Shown: one piece after another, positions 1-8,474 of the stretch
How the letters are laid out: each line of letters starts with the position of its first letter
How positions within the stretch are numbered: the stretch's first letter is position 1
The notes under the pieces: model-generated
Told to the model about the DNA's origin: nothing
Database searches by the model: none
What the model saw: only the letters and a program-made list of their open reading frames with translations
Origin: Candidatus Zipacnadia bacterium
Lineage (GTDB): Bacteria; Armatimonadota; Zipacnadia; Zipacnadales; Zipacnadaceae
Direction: 5' to 3'
DNA: 64,000 nucleotides
Assembly: GCA_029820565.1 (NCBI GenBank)
Contig: JALGUR010000012.1
Location: 17,758-81,757, forward strand
Translations under genes and position numbers: made by a program

Positions 1-1412
1 AAAACCGGAATCGGTACTCCCCAACTGCGCTGACGACTGATACACCAATCGGGACGGCTTTCCACCATCCCCGCGATGCGCCGCTGGCCCCAAGCTGGGA
101 TCCAATGAGCCTGGTCAATCTGTTCCAGTACTGCCGGACGCAGTTTATCAATGTCCATGAACCACTGCTTGGTGGCGCGGTATATCACCGGCAGATGGCA
201 CCGCCAACAGTAGGGATACTCGTGTTCAACCTTGCCCCGAGCCAGCAATGCGCCGACCTGGTCCAACAACTCCAGCACCTTTTCATTGGCTTGCTCACAG
301 ATTTGCCCCGCCAATTCGGGCCCAGCCTCCTCGGTGAACCTACCATAATCATCCAGCGGACTGATTATTTCCAAGTCGTACTCCAGGGCCACCTGATAGT
401 CTTCCAGGCCGTGGCCTGGAGCGGTGTGGACGGCGCCTGTGCCCTGGTCCAGTAGTACGTGCTCGGCCAGGACAATCGGCGAAGGGCGATTATAAAGCGG
501 ATGCCGGGCCACCAGCCCCACCAACTGCTCGCCCTGCCGCTGCTGGATCACCGCATATTCGTCAATGCCAACTGCCTGCATAGTCGGCGCGAGGAGCTCT
601 TTTGCCGCCACATAATACTTGCCCGCGGCACGCACCAGCACGTATTCGGCAGAGGCGGCCAGAGCCGTACCGGTATTGCCTGGTATTGTCCAGGGCGTAG
701 TAGTCCAGATGATAATGCAAGTCTCGGCGTCCTCAGGCAGTTCACTGAAATAGTCAGCGGCGTTCTGCAGGTCAAAAGCGACGTAGATGCTGTCGGAAGT
801 CTTGGTCTGATACTCAATTTCGTCCTCGGCCAGAGCCGTCTCACAGTGATAGCACCAGTAAACCGGCCGCAGGCTGCGGTAGACCAGACCCTCCAGCGCG
901 ATCTTACCGAAGGCCTCAATCTGGCGCGCCTGGTACTCTTTGTCCAAAGTCAGATACGGATTAGCCCAGTCACCTCGTACGCCCAGGCGCTGGAACTGCT
1001 CGCGCTGGACGTCCACATATTTAAGCGCCAACTCGTGGCACTTTGCCCGCCACTCCAGCACCGGTACCTCGTGCCGGTCTATCCCGTATTCAGCCTGCAC
1101 CGCTTGCTCGGTGGGCAGGCCCTGGGTGTCCCAGCCGGGCACATACGGACAATCATAGCCCCGCATTGTCTTATACTTAATGCTAATATCTTTAAGAATT
1201 TTGTTCAGCGCCTGGCCTAAGTGAATATTGCCATTAGCATAAGGCGGGCCATCGTGTAGCACCCACTTGGGCGCCCCAGCGCGGAACTGGCGCACTTTCT
1301 CATAGATATCAATCTGCTGCCACCACCGTAGTATCTGAGGCTCTCGCTCAGGCAGGTTGGCCCGCATGGGAAAATCAGTCTTCAGCAAATTCAAGGTTGG
1401 GCGATAATCCAT
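1..1412 (-). CDS. ileS: Isoleucyl-tRNA synthetase, N-terminal part (runs off window start)
   Basis: Charges tRNA-Ile with isoleucine in the cytoplasm. I read this frame by hand because the ORF track omits the open-ended ORF. It begins MDYRPTLNLLKTDFPMRANL and carries the class I HIGH-type motif in DGPPYANGNIHLGQ near residue 48. Near the window edge it has DWCISRQRSWGVPIP, characteristic of IleRS just after the editing domain. About 470 codons are present and the C-terminal half with KMSKS is outside the window. The ATG is preceded by GGGAG and a good sigma70 promoter. The leader is only about 30 nt, so there is no room for a T-box. Confidence 0.97.
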   Translation of the reverse strand, partial: MDYRPTLNLLKTDFPMRANLPEREPQILRWWQQIDIYEKVRQFRAGAPKWVLHDGPPYANGNIHLGQALNKILKDISIKYKTMRGYDCPYVPGWDTQGLPTEQAVQAEYGIDRHEVPVLEWRAKCHELALKYVDVQREQFQRLGVRGDWANPYLTLDKEYQARQIEAFGKIALEGLVYRSLRPVYWCYHCETALAEDEIEYQTKTSDSIYVAFDLQNAADYFSELPEDAETCIIIWTTTPWTIPGNTGTALAASAEYVLVRAAGKYYVAAKELLAPTMQAVGIDEYAVIQQRQGEQLVGLVARHPLYNRPSPIVLAEHVLLDQGTGAVHTAPGHGLEDYQVALEYDLEIISPLDDYGRFTEEAGPELAGQICEQANEKVLELLDQVGALLARGKVEHEYPYCWRCHLPVIYRATKQWFMDIDKLRPAVLEQIDQAHWIPAWGQRRIAGMVESRPDWCISRQRSWGVPIPV

Positions 1413-1445
1413 AGTAACTCCCGTCAAGTTTTGAATTAGTAGAAT

Positions 1446-1475
1446 ATTGTAGCAGCACAAGGGGCAACAAGTCAA
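1446..1475 (-). promoter_or_regulatory. Predicted sigma70 promoter of ileS
   Basis: Read on the minus strand: -35 TTGACT, 18-nt spacer, -10 TACAAT, about 30 nt upstream of the ileS ATG. Position and near-consensus hexamers support it; no start site has been mapped. Confidence 0.65.
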
Positions 1476-1528
1476 GTGGGGTCACGGCCCGTGGGCCAGG
1501 TAGCCCCCTGCGGCCTATGTAGAATCTC

Positions 1529-1557
1529 TTGACCCGTCGCCTGGATCTATCTATGAT
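1529..1557 (+). promoter_or_regulatory. Predicted sigma70 promoter of the URO-D-family gene
   Basis: -35 TTGACC, 17-nt spacer, -10 TATGAT, leaving a leader of about 70 nt before the downstream gene. It is divergent from the ileS promoter and the two share one intergenic region of about 220 nt. Confidence 0.55.
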
Positions 1558-1633
1558 ACTGCTACCAGTTTAGAGAGCACCGTAGCCACCCAGCAAGGGG
1601 CAGCATCAGTTAAAGGGAGGGCTATGACCATTA

Positions 1634-2764
1634 ATGACACCCCGAGAAAGATTCTTACAAGCAATATTGTTTGGCCGACCGGATAAGGTGCCTCTACAGC
1701 CGGGCCACCCGCGTGAGTCCACACTAACAGCGTGGCACCAGCAGGGCCTACCCGAAGACGCAGACTATTATAAGTATCTGCTGGAAATCTTGGGAATTCA
1801 GCAGGAACTCGCCGGACCTAAAGTGGACTTGGGCGTTTCATTCCGCATGATTCCCGAATTTGAGGAGAAAGTCCTGGAGCACAAAGATGGCCACTATATC
1901 GTACAGGACTGGATGGGTGCTGTTACCGAGATTTCCGATGAGTATGACTATACGTATATTCGCAGTGCCAAAGATTTCGTAACGCGACGCTGGCACAAGT
2001 TTCCGGTGGAAAATCGCGCCGACTGGGAAGGAATGAAAGCCCGCTATGACCCGCAGAGCCCAGAGCGCTATCCGGGCGATTTCGCTCAGCGTTGTGAAGC
2101 CTTGCATAATCGGGACTATGAAGTCGGCGTTTGTTTTAACGGGCCTTTCTGGCAGTTGCGCGAATGGTTGGGATTTGAGAATTTATGTGTGATGATGATG
2201 GACGCCCCCGACTTCGTTGGCGAGATGATTGATTTCTGGATGGAGTTCGTCTCCCAGACAATGACACCTGTACTGGATGCTGTGGTAGTTGACTACGTAT
2301 TGATTGGCGAGGATATGGCCTTCAAAGCCCACAGCATGATTTCGCCCGATATGGTGCGCCGATTCCTCGTGCCTGCTTATCAGCAGTGGGGCCAGCAGAT
2401 CAAGCAGAGCGGCTGTCCCATCTATGCTATGGACTCTGATGGGTACGTGGGCGAGTTACTGCCCATTTGGGTTGAATGCGGCATGAACTACTCTTTTCCT
2501 ACTGAGGTGGCCGCGGGCAACGATATTGTCCAGTATCGCCGGCTATATGGGAAGAACATGGCATACTGGGGCGGCATTGATAAACGGGCCATTGCTCAGG
2601 GCGGCACGATTATGGAAAATGAGGTAATGCGGGTGGTGCCCCCACTACTGGAGGATGGCGGCTTCATCCCCGGCTGTGACCACGGCGTCCCCCCCGACAT
2701 CTCCTGGCCTGATTTCGTACAGTATTCGCGCCTCCTGGCTCAACTGCTGGGCTGGCTGGAGTAG
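1634..2764 (+). CDS. Uroporphyrinogen decarboxylase (URO-D) family protein
   Basis: A 376-residue cytoplasmic TIM-barrel protein of the URO-D superfamily. It starts MTPRERFLQAILFGRPDKVPLQPG, the usual N-terminus of the non-heme URO-D-like proteins found in catabolic loci. Later it has YWGGIDKRAI and a C-terminal GFIPGCDHGVPPDISW, the typical end of the family. Many such members are methyltransferases or of unknown role rather than the heme enzyme HemE, and no heme genes or corrinoid protein lie nearby. An upstream ATG at 1624 is out of frame. The chosen ATG has AAAGGGAGGG about 12 nt upstream. Exact substrate unknown. Confidence 0.85.
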   Translation: MTPRERFLQAILFGRPDKVPLQPGHPRESTLTAWHQQGLPEDADYYKYLLEILGIQQELAGPKVDLGVSFRMIPEFEEKVLEHKDGHYIVQDWMGAVTEISDEYDYTYIRSAKDFVTRRWHKFPVENRADWEGMKARYDPQSPERYPGDFAQRCEALHNRDYEVGVCFNGPFWQLREWLGFENLCVMMMDAPDFVGEMIDFWMEFVSQTMTPVLDAVVVDYVLIGEDMAFKAHSMISPDMVRRFLVPAYQQWGQQIKQSGCPIYAMDSDGYVGELLPIWVECGMNYSFPTEVAAGNDIVQYRRLYGKNMAYWGGIDKRAIAQGGTIMENEVMRVVPPLLEDGGFIPGCDHGVPPDISWPDFVQYSRLLAQLLGWLE

Positions 2765-2811
2765 CCAGTGTGGCAGTTGGAGAAGATCCCCAGCCACCAC
2801 CAGGCCCTTAC

Positions 2812-2940
2812 AGACCTATAAGTCCCAACAGCGCCACGAATCAGCGGCGTAAAGGAGCGTCCTATCTAACACGCGCGATTCTAGCCCGTGCGTCCCAGGT
2901 TACCCTTCGTCCGAACGTCTCGGCCACGAAGCGCAACGGC
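2812..2940. repeat. Direct repeat copy A (3' end of module plus flank)
   Basis: About 129 nt nearly identical to 5829-5957 (constant offset 3017, a handful of substitutions). It spans about 50 nt of untranslated flank, essentially identical, plus the last ~25 codons of the copper-amine-oxidase-like domain. Identity outside the coding region points to a fairly recent segmental duplication or gene conversion. Confidence 0.85.
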
Positions 2941-4412
2941 ACTAACGCCTCCCCACCCATGACCAGTGGGGGTACGGGCAACCTTATTGACTTACCGTTC
3001 AGTATCCCTTGCTTCGAGCCGGGACACATTACAAGGGCGTGAGTGGCCGATGAAACCTCCACTTGCTGCGTCCCTCCGTACCAGATGACCTCAGCCCCCA
3101 GCAGCCGTCCGAGCTCGCAGGCTCCTACCAACAGCCGCCCGCTCGCGTTACTTATCTTCCCGCGAAAGTCTCTGTTCCCTACGATGACCGCTACCCCGGT
3201 CCGAAGGTTCGCTGACCCTCGGACCTGACTTTCAGCCCTTTTTTCCAGAATGGTAAACGTAAGCTTATTTGATTCGATGACTCCTGACCAAGAGGGAGAT
3301 TGCCATGGTATTGAACCATCAGCACGTATCCCTTCGTAAAGACACAGACCGAAACGAACCTGTACCGTATAGGTACCCGCTTTGTTTAGCAAGCGAAAAT
3401 GTTCCCTTAGGTCCAAAAGCGATACACTCCTTGTCCAATCAGGTCCGATGACCTCCGGCCGGCCATCGGGAGGACGAGGAGCATCCGTTGGGTACATAGG
3501 TGACAGGCGATCGCCAGCGGAATCCCTAACATAGATAGCGTAGCAAAACTTGTCTATCCTTTCCGTTCCTTGCTTGAATGGTTGATCTGTGATTAGTGTT
3601 GTGTCGCTTACATTTGTCATCTTGATAGTTACAGGGATGAGTTCACCACCCAGAAATGTCCGCTTCTCCATAACTAATTCAATGCGAATCGCTTTCTCTG
3701 GGGCCTCTGGTAACTTTCCCAGCTGGGGAAGAGCCGCCCCAGCCGCTTGTATCACTATCGTGATGGGCTCAGTCGCTAACTCGAAACGGGAGGTAGCCAA
3801 CCGGGGCTGTGCCCAGGTTTTATAGCCCCAGCCTTCCTCCTCCGGCCTAATAATGACGGATCCCTGATCGTACATCCGAAGGGAGGCCACCGGAACTAGG
3901 GTATAAGTTCCTGCAGGCAAGGGGTGGTAGCGTTCGATTGCGTCGTCCAGAGTTTCGCCGAGTTCCTCGTCTGGTTTCAGCTCTGCTACGGGCACAACGT
4001 GCACCCGTTCTCCATCTACACCCATGTAGACCCCCGGATCGTTAGGCTCTGGAACCGGGCCCACGGGCAGCATCAGGTAGCCTTCTGCATTGGTAAGCCG
4101 GACACCGCATGAGAACGTCAAATAGGCGGTTTCCGTACCCTGATTGCGCAGGGTAAAGGTGAGCGGGATCGCCTGGTTGGGCCGAAGCTGTAGTGACCTG
4201 GGGGCGCTGACCGTCAGATACAAATCCTTGTAATTATCCGGGGCCCCCTCCCAGTCATCAGGAATGCCACCGGTTCTGCCCGCTGGCTCCGCAGTGACAG
4301 TGGTGGCCTGGCTGCTCGATTCAGCAGCAGTGCCTCGTTGGTAGACGGCCGTTGGCAGCCATCCTCCTGCCCCTATCAGTAAGACCAAGCTGATGACCCA
4401 CTTTGCCCTCAT
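2862..4412 (-). CDS. Secreted protein with Ig-like domains and C-terminal copper amine oxidase N-like domain
   Basis: A 516-residue exported protein of unknown function. A signal peptide or N-terminal anchor (MRAKWVISLVLLIGAGGW) is followed by two beta-rich Ig-like regions, roughly residues 45-200 and 225-385. The second (FLGGELIPVTIKMTN) resembles BsuPI-type inhibitor domains. The C-terminal ~100 residues end LVPLRFVAETFGRRVTWDAR, the hallmark of the copper amine oxidase N-terminal-like domain (PF07833), usually a cell-wall or extracellular module without oxidase activity. The ATG has GAGAGGAG overlapping the stop of the upstream protease gene, so the two are probably translationally coupled. 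Its last 27 residues are nearly identical to those of the gene at 5879. Confidence 0.75.
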   Translation of the reverse strand: MRAKWVISLVLLIGAGGWLPTAVYQRGTAAESSSQATTVTAEPAGRTGGIPDDWEGAPDNYKDLYLTVSAPRSLQLRPNQAIPLTFTLRNQGTETAYLTFSCGVRLTNAEGYLMLPVGPVPEPNDPGVYMGVDGERVHVVPVAELKPDEELGETLDDAIERYHPLPAGTYTLVPVASLRMYDQGSVIIRPEEEGWGYKTWAQPRLATSRFELATEPITIVIQAAGAALPQLGKLPEAPEKAIRIELVMEKRTFLGGELIPVTIKMTNVSDTTLITDQPFKQGTERIDKFCYAIYVRDSAGDRLSPMYPTDAPRPPDGRPEVIGPDWTRSVSLLDLREHFRLLNKAGTYTVQVRFGLCLYEGIRADGSIPWQSPSWSGVIESNKLTFTILEKRAESQVRGSANLRTGVAVIVGNRDFRGKISNASGRLLVGACELGRLLGAEVIWYGGTQQVEVSSATHALVMCPGSKQGILNGKSIRLPVPPLVMGGEALVPLRFVAETFGRRVTWDARARIARVR

Positions 4413-4428
4413 GTTCTTTGCTCCTCTC

Positions 4429-5697
4429 CTAGTTGTTGTGAATCAGTATCTTAGCGCGGCAATCATCACAAAAATGCCCGTCCCGCTGCCAATTGGGTGA
4501 CAGGTAATACATTACACACGTCTCGTCCTCGCAGTGACCGTCATGCTGCGGGTAAGTTATCCCCACCGCATGCCCCATCTCATGGGTGATAGTGTGTCGC
4601 ACTACTTCTGCTTTAGTATACTCGTCATCTCCGGGTACTGGCACCTCATTGTCCATGGGAAGTTCAACCAGCCCGTCATTGTCTATGTCCATGGGACTGA
4701 GGTCGTGATTCCATTCCCAGGGAGCATCTTTTACAGGATAGTCTCCGTCGAAGTCGTTATCACCGTCATCGGTAGGAGGTGACGTTGCCCCGTCCTTTTC
4801 GTTGGCGTCAAGTACGCCGTTGTCATCGGTATCTTCAACTTTCTCAGGGTTGACAGGATCGAGTACACCGTTCGGGTCACCATTCCACTCTCCTACCGCA
4901 GTCCAGGTGTTTTCGTCGGAATGGGGCTTGTCATCAAAGTAGTAATTTGTGGCTAGCTTGTTGACCTGCGGCGAACCGTAATTATTGGCAGTACCTATGG
5001 TGCTTGATCCCTTGGTGCTCCAAGTCCACCTCCGACGGCCATCGGGTCTCGGGTCACCATAACGCTCTATATGCCCCCCAACATTCTCTAATGTCACTAC
5101 CAGGACGTCAATGTTGTTGTCGTCCGTCCCCACCGTCCCGACGAAGTCGTGCACGTTAATCTGTGCCTCACCGAAGGCTTCACCATAGGCGAAGTCTGGG
5201 AAATCACCCCCCAATCCACTCCCTTGCACAAACAGATCCTTCTCGTTAGGATTAAGCCTCTCACTGGCGTCGGATATCAAATCGTCGTTGTTTATGTCCA
5301 CACCCCGATACTCCTCGTAACGGGTCAGCCCGTCCCCGTTATGTTGGTTGTCGAGGCTGGTGTCATTGTCATCACCCTCGTTGCCCGTATTGTACGTCCA
5401 GGCATCCGCAATATGGTTGTCGTCATCATCGCGCGGGATGTCGACGCGCTCTACCTCGCTACCCACCAGATGGGCGGTCTTCGTAGTGCCTGCTACCGTG
5501 CCCTGTGCCTCTATCTCGCCATAGGCGCCATAGTCGTAAGAGTTAACCCACACTCTGGCTGAGTTGACTTCCATAAATTCGCCTTCTTCATCAACTGTAT
5601 AAGCATCTTCGTTATAAGGGCCAGCGATTAGGAAGCCATCCTGGGGGTTTTTAAACTGCAGGTCCCGATCGGTCGTCAACTCGCTTCCGGCATTCAT
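4429..5697 (-). CDS. Archaemetzincin-like metalloprotease, 5'-truncated copy
   Basis: A 422-residue paralogue of the protease at 6766-8319 lacking signal peptide and N-terminal ~190 residues. Aspartate-rich calcium-type stretches (DDDDNHIADAW, DTDDNGVLDANEKDG) precede a C-terminal zinc site HEMGHAVGITYPQHDGHC. This is followed by CEDETCVM and, 13 residues on, CDDC, matching the archaemetzincin C-x4-C-x-M...C-x-x-C signature with an insertion before the third His. Homology to the paralogue continues upstream of the ATG (EPGYCMNAG against EKGYCMNAG) until an in-frame TAG at 5746-5748, so the ATG is an internal Met. No ribosome site is seen. Probably a degenerate gene, though the catalytic half is intact. 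Confidence 0.7.
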   Translation of the reverse strand: MNAGSELTTDRDLQFKNPQDGFLIAGPYNEDAYTVDEEGEFMEVNSARVWVNSYDYGAYGEIEAQGTVAGTTKTAHLVGSEVERVDIPRDDDDNHIADAWTYNTGNEGDDNDTSLDNQHNGDGLTRYEEYRGVDINNDDLISDASERLNPNEKDLFVQGSGLGGDFPDFAYGEAFGEAQINVHDFVGTVGTDDNNIDVLVVTLENVGGHIERYGDPRPDGRRRWTWSTKGSSTIGTANNYGSPQVNKLATNYYFDDKPHSDENTWTAVGEWNGDPNGVLDPVNPEKVEDTDDNGVLDANEKDGATSPPTDDGDNDFDGDYPVKDAPWEWNHDLSPMDIDNDGLVELPMDNEVPVPGDDEYTKAEVVRHTITHEMGHAVGITYPQHDGHCEDETCVMYYLSPNWQRDGHFCDDCRAKILIHNN

Positions 5698-5704
5698 ACA
5701 ATAG

Positions 5705-5830
5705 CCCGGCTCGGACGAGACGCCCGACAGACTAAATGTCCGCCGCTATGACGAACGCCGCTTGCAGGAGGTCAAAAACGACATTCAGCACGAACTGAAG
5801 AAATTCCCCGCCTCGCAGCAACCCGCCTAG
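5705..5830 (+). pseudogene. 3' remnant of an unidentified gene at the duplication junction
   Basis: A 41-codon plus-strand frame with no start, ending ELKKFPASQQPA then TAG and containing the charged stretch RRYDERRLQEVKNDIQ. It abuts the point where the truncated protease loses homology. The stop lies two bases into the direct repeat. At copy A the equivalent position reads QLEKIPSHHQALTDL then TAA, weakly similar, suggesting that both repeat copies once followed the tail of the same plus-strand gene. Confidence 0.4.
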
Positions 5831-5957
5831 ACCTATAAGTCCCAACAGCGCCACGAATCAGCGGCGTAAAGGAGCGTCCTATCTAACGCGCGCGATTCTA
5901 GCCCGCGCGTCCCAGGTTACCCTTCGGCCGAACGTCTCGGCGACGAAGCGCAACGGG
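5829..5957. repeat. Direct repeat copy B
   Basis: Second copy of the 129-nt repeat at 2812-2940, covering the 3' flank and last codons of the TPR/copper-amine-oxidase-like gene. Confidence 0.85.
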
Positions 5958-6727
5958 ACCAGGAGCTCGCCCTTGACCATGACGGGAGCGACGGGCAGAG
6001 CGATTGTTGCCCCATCCAGCACTGCTTGCCGCGAACCGGCGGAAAGCACAAGCCGGCGTTCGTCCGAAGAGATCTCCAACTGCTTGTTGGATTTGGGAGT
6101 CACTATCACTCCTAGCCGCTGGGCAAGCTTGCGAGCCGACACCAGCAGTGTGTTGCTGCCCGTCGTTACCGAGCCCCGGACATAGTGGTCCCTGGCCACT
6201 ACCATGGGCCCCGCAGTAAGCATGCCCGCCTGCCCCAACTTGCGTCGGGCCTCTTCCGCTATGAGCATCATTACATCGGCGTCGGGGTTTTGCTCTAAGC
6301 GCCTTTCTGCCCATTTGAGAACAGCATCCCAGTCCCGCTTGGCTCGGTAGCAGTTGGCAAGGCCGCTCGCTGGGTTTAAGCCTTCAAGACGGTACTCCGG
6401 GAAACTTGCCTCGAAGTCGGGCCGATAGTCAAACACAGCTTTGTAGATGGCAATCGCTTTATCGGTCTGACCGGTCCATCGGTAGGCCAGACCCAGCAGT
6501 AGATTAATCTCGGCCCGCTCGGCGGGAGCGTCTGTTCGCCGCAGTGCCTCCTCCAGATTGACTACAGCACTTGGAATATCTCTCTGTCCAAAAGCGTCCA
6601 GGCCGGCGGTGAAGGCGGGGTCCCTTTCTTCAGCCGCCACCAGAACGATGTACGCACCGGCTGCTGTCATGACGCATATCGCGAGTATACACCAGTCACG
6701 CCAGGAAAAACCTCGGAAACCTTTCAT
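5879..6727 (-). CDS. Membrane-anchored TPR protein with C-terminal copper amine oxidase N-like domain
   Basis: A 282-residue protein. An N-terminal transmembrane segment (WCILAICVMTAAGAYIVLVA) is followed by two to three TPR-like repeats (residues ~35-150) and a C-terminal PF07833-type domain ending LVPLRFVAETFGRRVTWDAR. The ORF-track start at 6736 is a TTG directly abutting AGGAGG. I prefer the ATG at 6727, with AGGAGG about 9 nt upstream. It lies just downstream of the complete metalloprotease and is probably co-transcribed. The C-terminal domain is shared with the gene at 2862, while the N-terminal parts are unrelated, so the domain has been shuffled. Function unknown; likely an extracytoplasmic binding or anchoring role. 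Confidence 0.75.
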   Translation of the reverse strand: MKGFRGFSWRDWCILAICVMTAAGAYIVLVAAEERDPAFTAGLDAFGQRDIPSAVVNLEEALRRTDAPAERAEINLLLGLAYRWTGQTDKAIAIYKAVFDYRPDFEASFPEYRLEGLNPASGLANCYRAKRDWDAVLKWAERRLEQNPDADVMMLIAEEARRKLGQAGMLTAGPMVVARDHYVRGSVTTGSNTLLVSARKLAQRLGVIVTPKSNKQLEISSDERRLVLSAGSRQAVLDGATIALPVAPVMVKGELLVPLRFVAETFGRRVTWDARARIARVR

Positions 6728-6765
6728 TGAAGCCAACCTCCTCTTAAGAATAGCACAAGTGTGGA

Positions 6766-8319
6766 CTAGTGCACCTTGAACGAATGGAGACAGTCCTCCA
6801 GCTCATCACCACAGTACGTGTGAGCTATCTGCTCCGGGTCGTCGTACGGATCCTGGTTCGCCGGCCCCCACCTATGCATGACACAGTCCGCCGCGGCGCC
6901 AGCCTCATGGTGAGCAAGGTTGACGTCGTGTCCACACTCATGGCCAATGACCCATTTCTTCACATCGATATCCTGTGGGTCCCATGTAGTCCAGTTATCA
7001 GTGGGCGCGTAGTACTCTCTGATCTTCTCAGTATAGATCTTGACCCAATCGCAAACGTTCGGGGTACCTACCTGCTCTGCCAGGCCGAAATAATCCTCGT
7101 GATAACCTCCATCATACATCCGTATCCCTTTCTGATTAGTATGTCCGCCCGGGCTGCCCCCACTCCCATTGAAGTTGACCACCCGGCTGCCGCTGTATTC
7201 CGAGCCATCGCTTGCCAGCATGTGAATAGTCAACCCGGTGGCATCAAAGTCCTCGTTGCCCAGGCCGTCTTCGTCGCACAGGAAGACGTCCTTGGTCGTG
7301 ATGGGATCGTTGCGCACCAGCGTACCGTCGACCACAAAGCCGCGATATTCTTCGTAGCGAGTGAAGCCATCACCAGCAGTACCGTCACCTGCCGGGCTCG
7401 TTTCATTGTCGTCCGAGGCGTTGCCCGTCTCCGCGCCGAATTCCGTCCACCCGTCCGCAATGTAGTTATCATTGTCATCGCGCGGTATGTCCACGACTGT
7501 GTCTGTGCTGCCGGGCACATGAGCCCATTTGGTGACCTCTTCTATTGTTGTCCTGGCTTGTATGGTGCCATAGCTGCCTTGGTCGTAGCTATTTACCTTG
7601 ACAGTGGCGCTATTCTCTTCGCTCTTGGTCGTTCCCCAATAGAGGGAACCGATAGAAGTGACGTCAAAGTCGGGATTCTCGCCGGCGAGTATCTGGAGAT
7701 CGTTAGTATACGCGTCACCGGCATTCATGCAGTAGCCCTTCTCGTTCGAGGAGTCGAGCTCAAAGGTGATATAGCCCGCCACACCGGTGGGTAGTATCGT
7801 GGCGGTGATACTTGTCTGGTTATTGTGCGTCGGATGCCAATCGGCAGCGCACTTGGCAATCTCTATGTCCCAGGCGGTCACATAGATGGTGTCCGTCACC
7901 GGATCGTCGTCCCGGGTGCCACCGCCCGGCGGGTCCTTCTCAGCGGGCAGGTCGTCAACCGTAACTTTTATCCAAATATCGTTCGCTTGAGCCGAAGGCG
8001 TATCCGGTGCTTGCCACACCACATCGCTTCCCGTATTACCATTGGGGAAAGTCCCGCGCGATGCTGACCAGGTGATGTTGTCTTCAGGGATAGTATCGGG
8101 ATACTGGTTTCCGTCCAGTGTGTCCATATCCATGGATGCGCAGCGGGCGTCTACCTGCGTCCCTACATATATCTTAGCCCCCTCGTCGGGTGTGTAGAGA
8201 TCTACGAAAATGGCGGGGTTTGGGCTCCAATCGGCCGCCTCAGCCCCCGGCAGACTGAGCCCGGCCAGGAGGATTAATCCTGTGGATACTACCAATCCAA
8301 ACCGTCCTGCACTCTTCAT
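6766..8319 (-). CDS. Secreted metzincin-like zinc metalloprotease
   Basis: A 517-residue exported protein with a clear signal peptide (VVSTGLILLAGLSLPGAEA). Beta-rich, bacterial-Ig-like regions span ~30-240. A calcium-binding type stretch (DDNDNYIADGW, then DDNETSPAGDG) lies near 290-320. The C-terminal catalytic site is HECGHDVNLAH, an HExxHxxNxxH metzincin-type triad with Asn replacing the usual Gly, followed by CVMH, which may form the Met-turn. Probably acts outside the cytoplasm; substrate unknown. It heads the module whose second gene is the TPR/copper-amine-oxidase-like protein at 5879. The paralogue at 4429 is a truncated version. The ATG has only a weak upstream AGGACA. Confidence 0.75.
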   Translation of the reverse strand: MKSAGRFGLVVSTGLILLAGLSLPGAEAADWSPNPAIFVDLYTPDEGAKIYVGTQVDARCASMDMDTLDGNQYPDTIPEDNITWSASRGTFPNGNTGSDVVWQAPDTPSAQANDIWIKVTVDDLPAEKDPPGGGTRDDDPVTDTIYVTAWDIEIAKCAADWHPTHNNQTSITATILPTGVAGYITFELDSSNEKGYCMNAGDAYTNDLQILAGENPDFDVTSIGSLYWGTTKSEENSATVKVNSYDQGSYGTIQARTTIEEVTKWAHVPGSTDTVVDIPRDDNDNYIADGWTEFGAETGNASDDNETSPAGDGTAGDGFTRYEEYRGFVVDGTLVRNDPITTKDVFLCDEDGLGNEDFDATGLTIHMLASDGSEYSGSRVVNFNGSGGSPGGHTNQKGIRMYDGGYHEDYFGLAEQVGTPNVCDWVKIYTEKIREYYAPTDNWTTWDPQDIDVKKWVIGHECGHDVNLAHHEAGAAADCVMHRWGPANQDPYDDPEQIAHTYCGDELEDCLHSFKVH

Positions 8320-8474
8320 TGTCCTGCCCCGTCATTGCGACTCACTATGCTGGCAGGCTACTCACAAACCAGAGGTGTACTCCTTGCGGTACTTGGTATT
8401 GGTGTCTTAATAGACGCCTGAGGGTGGTTAGAGGTTCCGTTTCTGCCCACGGTTTTGATGGCCGCGCGGCGATG

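Noticed and set aside
548-919. Minus-strand ORF within the first kilobase
   Set aside because: It is an off-frame shadow of ileS, which is open over the whole segment in another minus frame.
1413-1480. T-box riboswitch ahead of ileS
   Set aside because: The leader from the predicted promoter to the ATG is only about 30 nt and lacks any AGGGTGGNACCGCG-like stretch.
6769-7794. Plus-strand 341-codon ORF opposite the metalloprotease
   Set aside because: It is an antisense shadow; the minus frame has signal peptide, calcium-type repeats and a zinc site.
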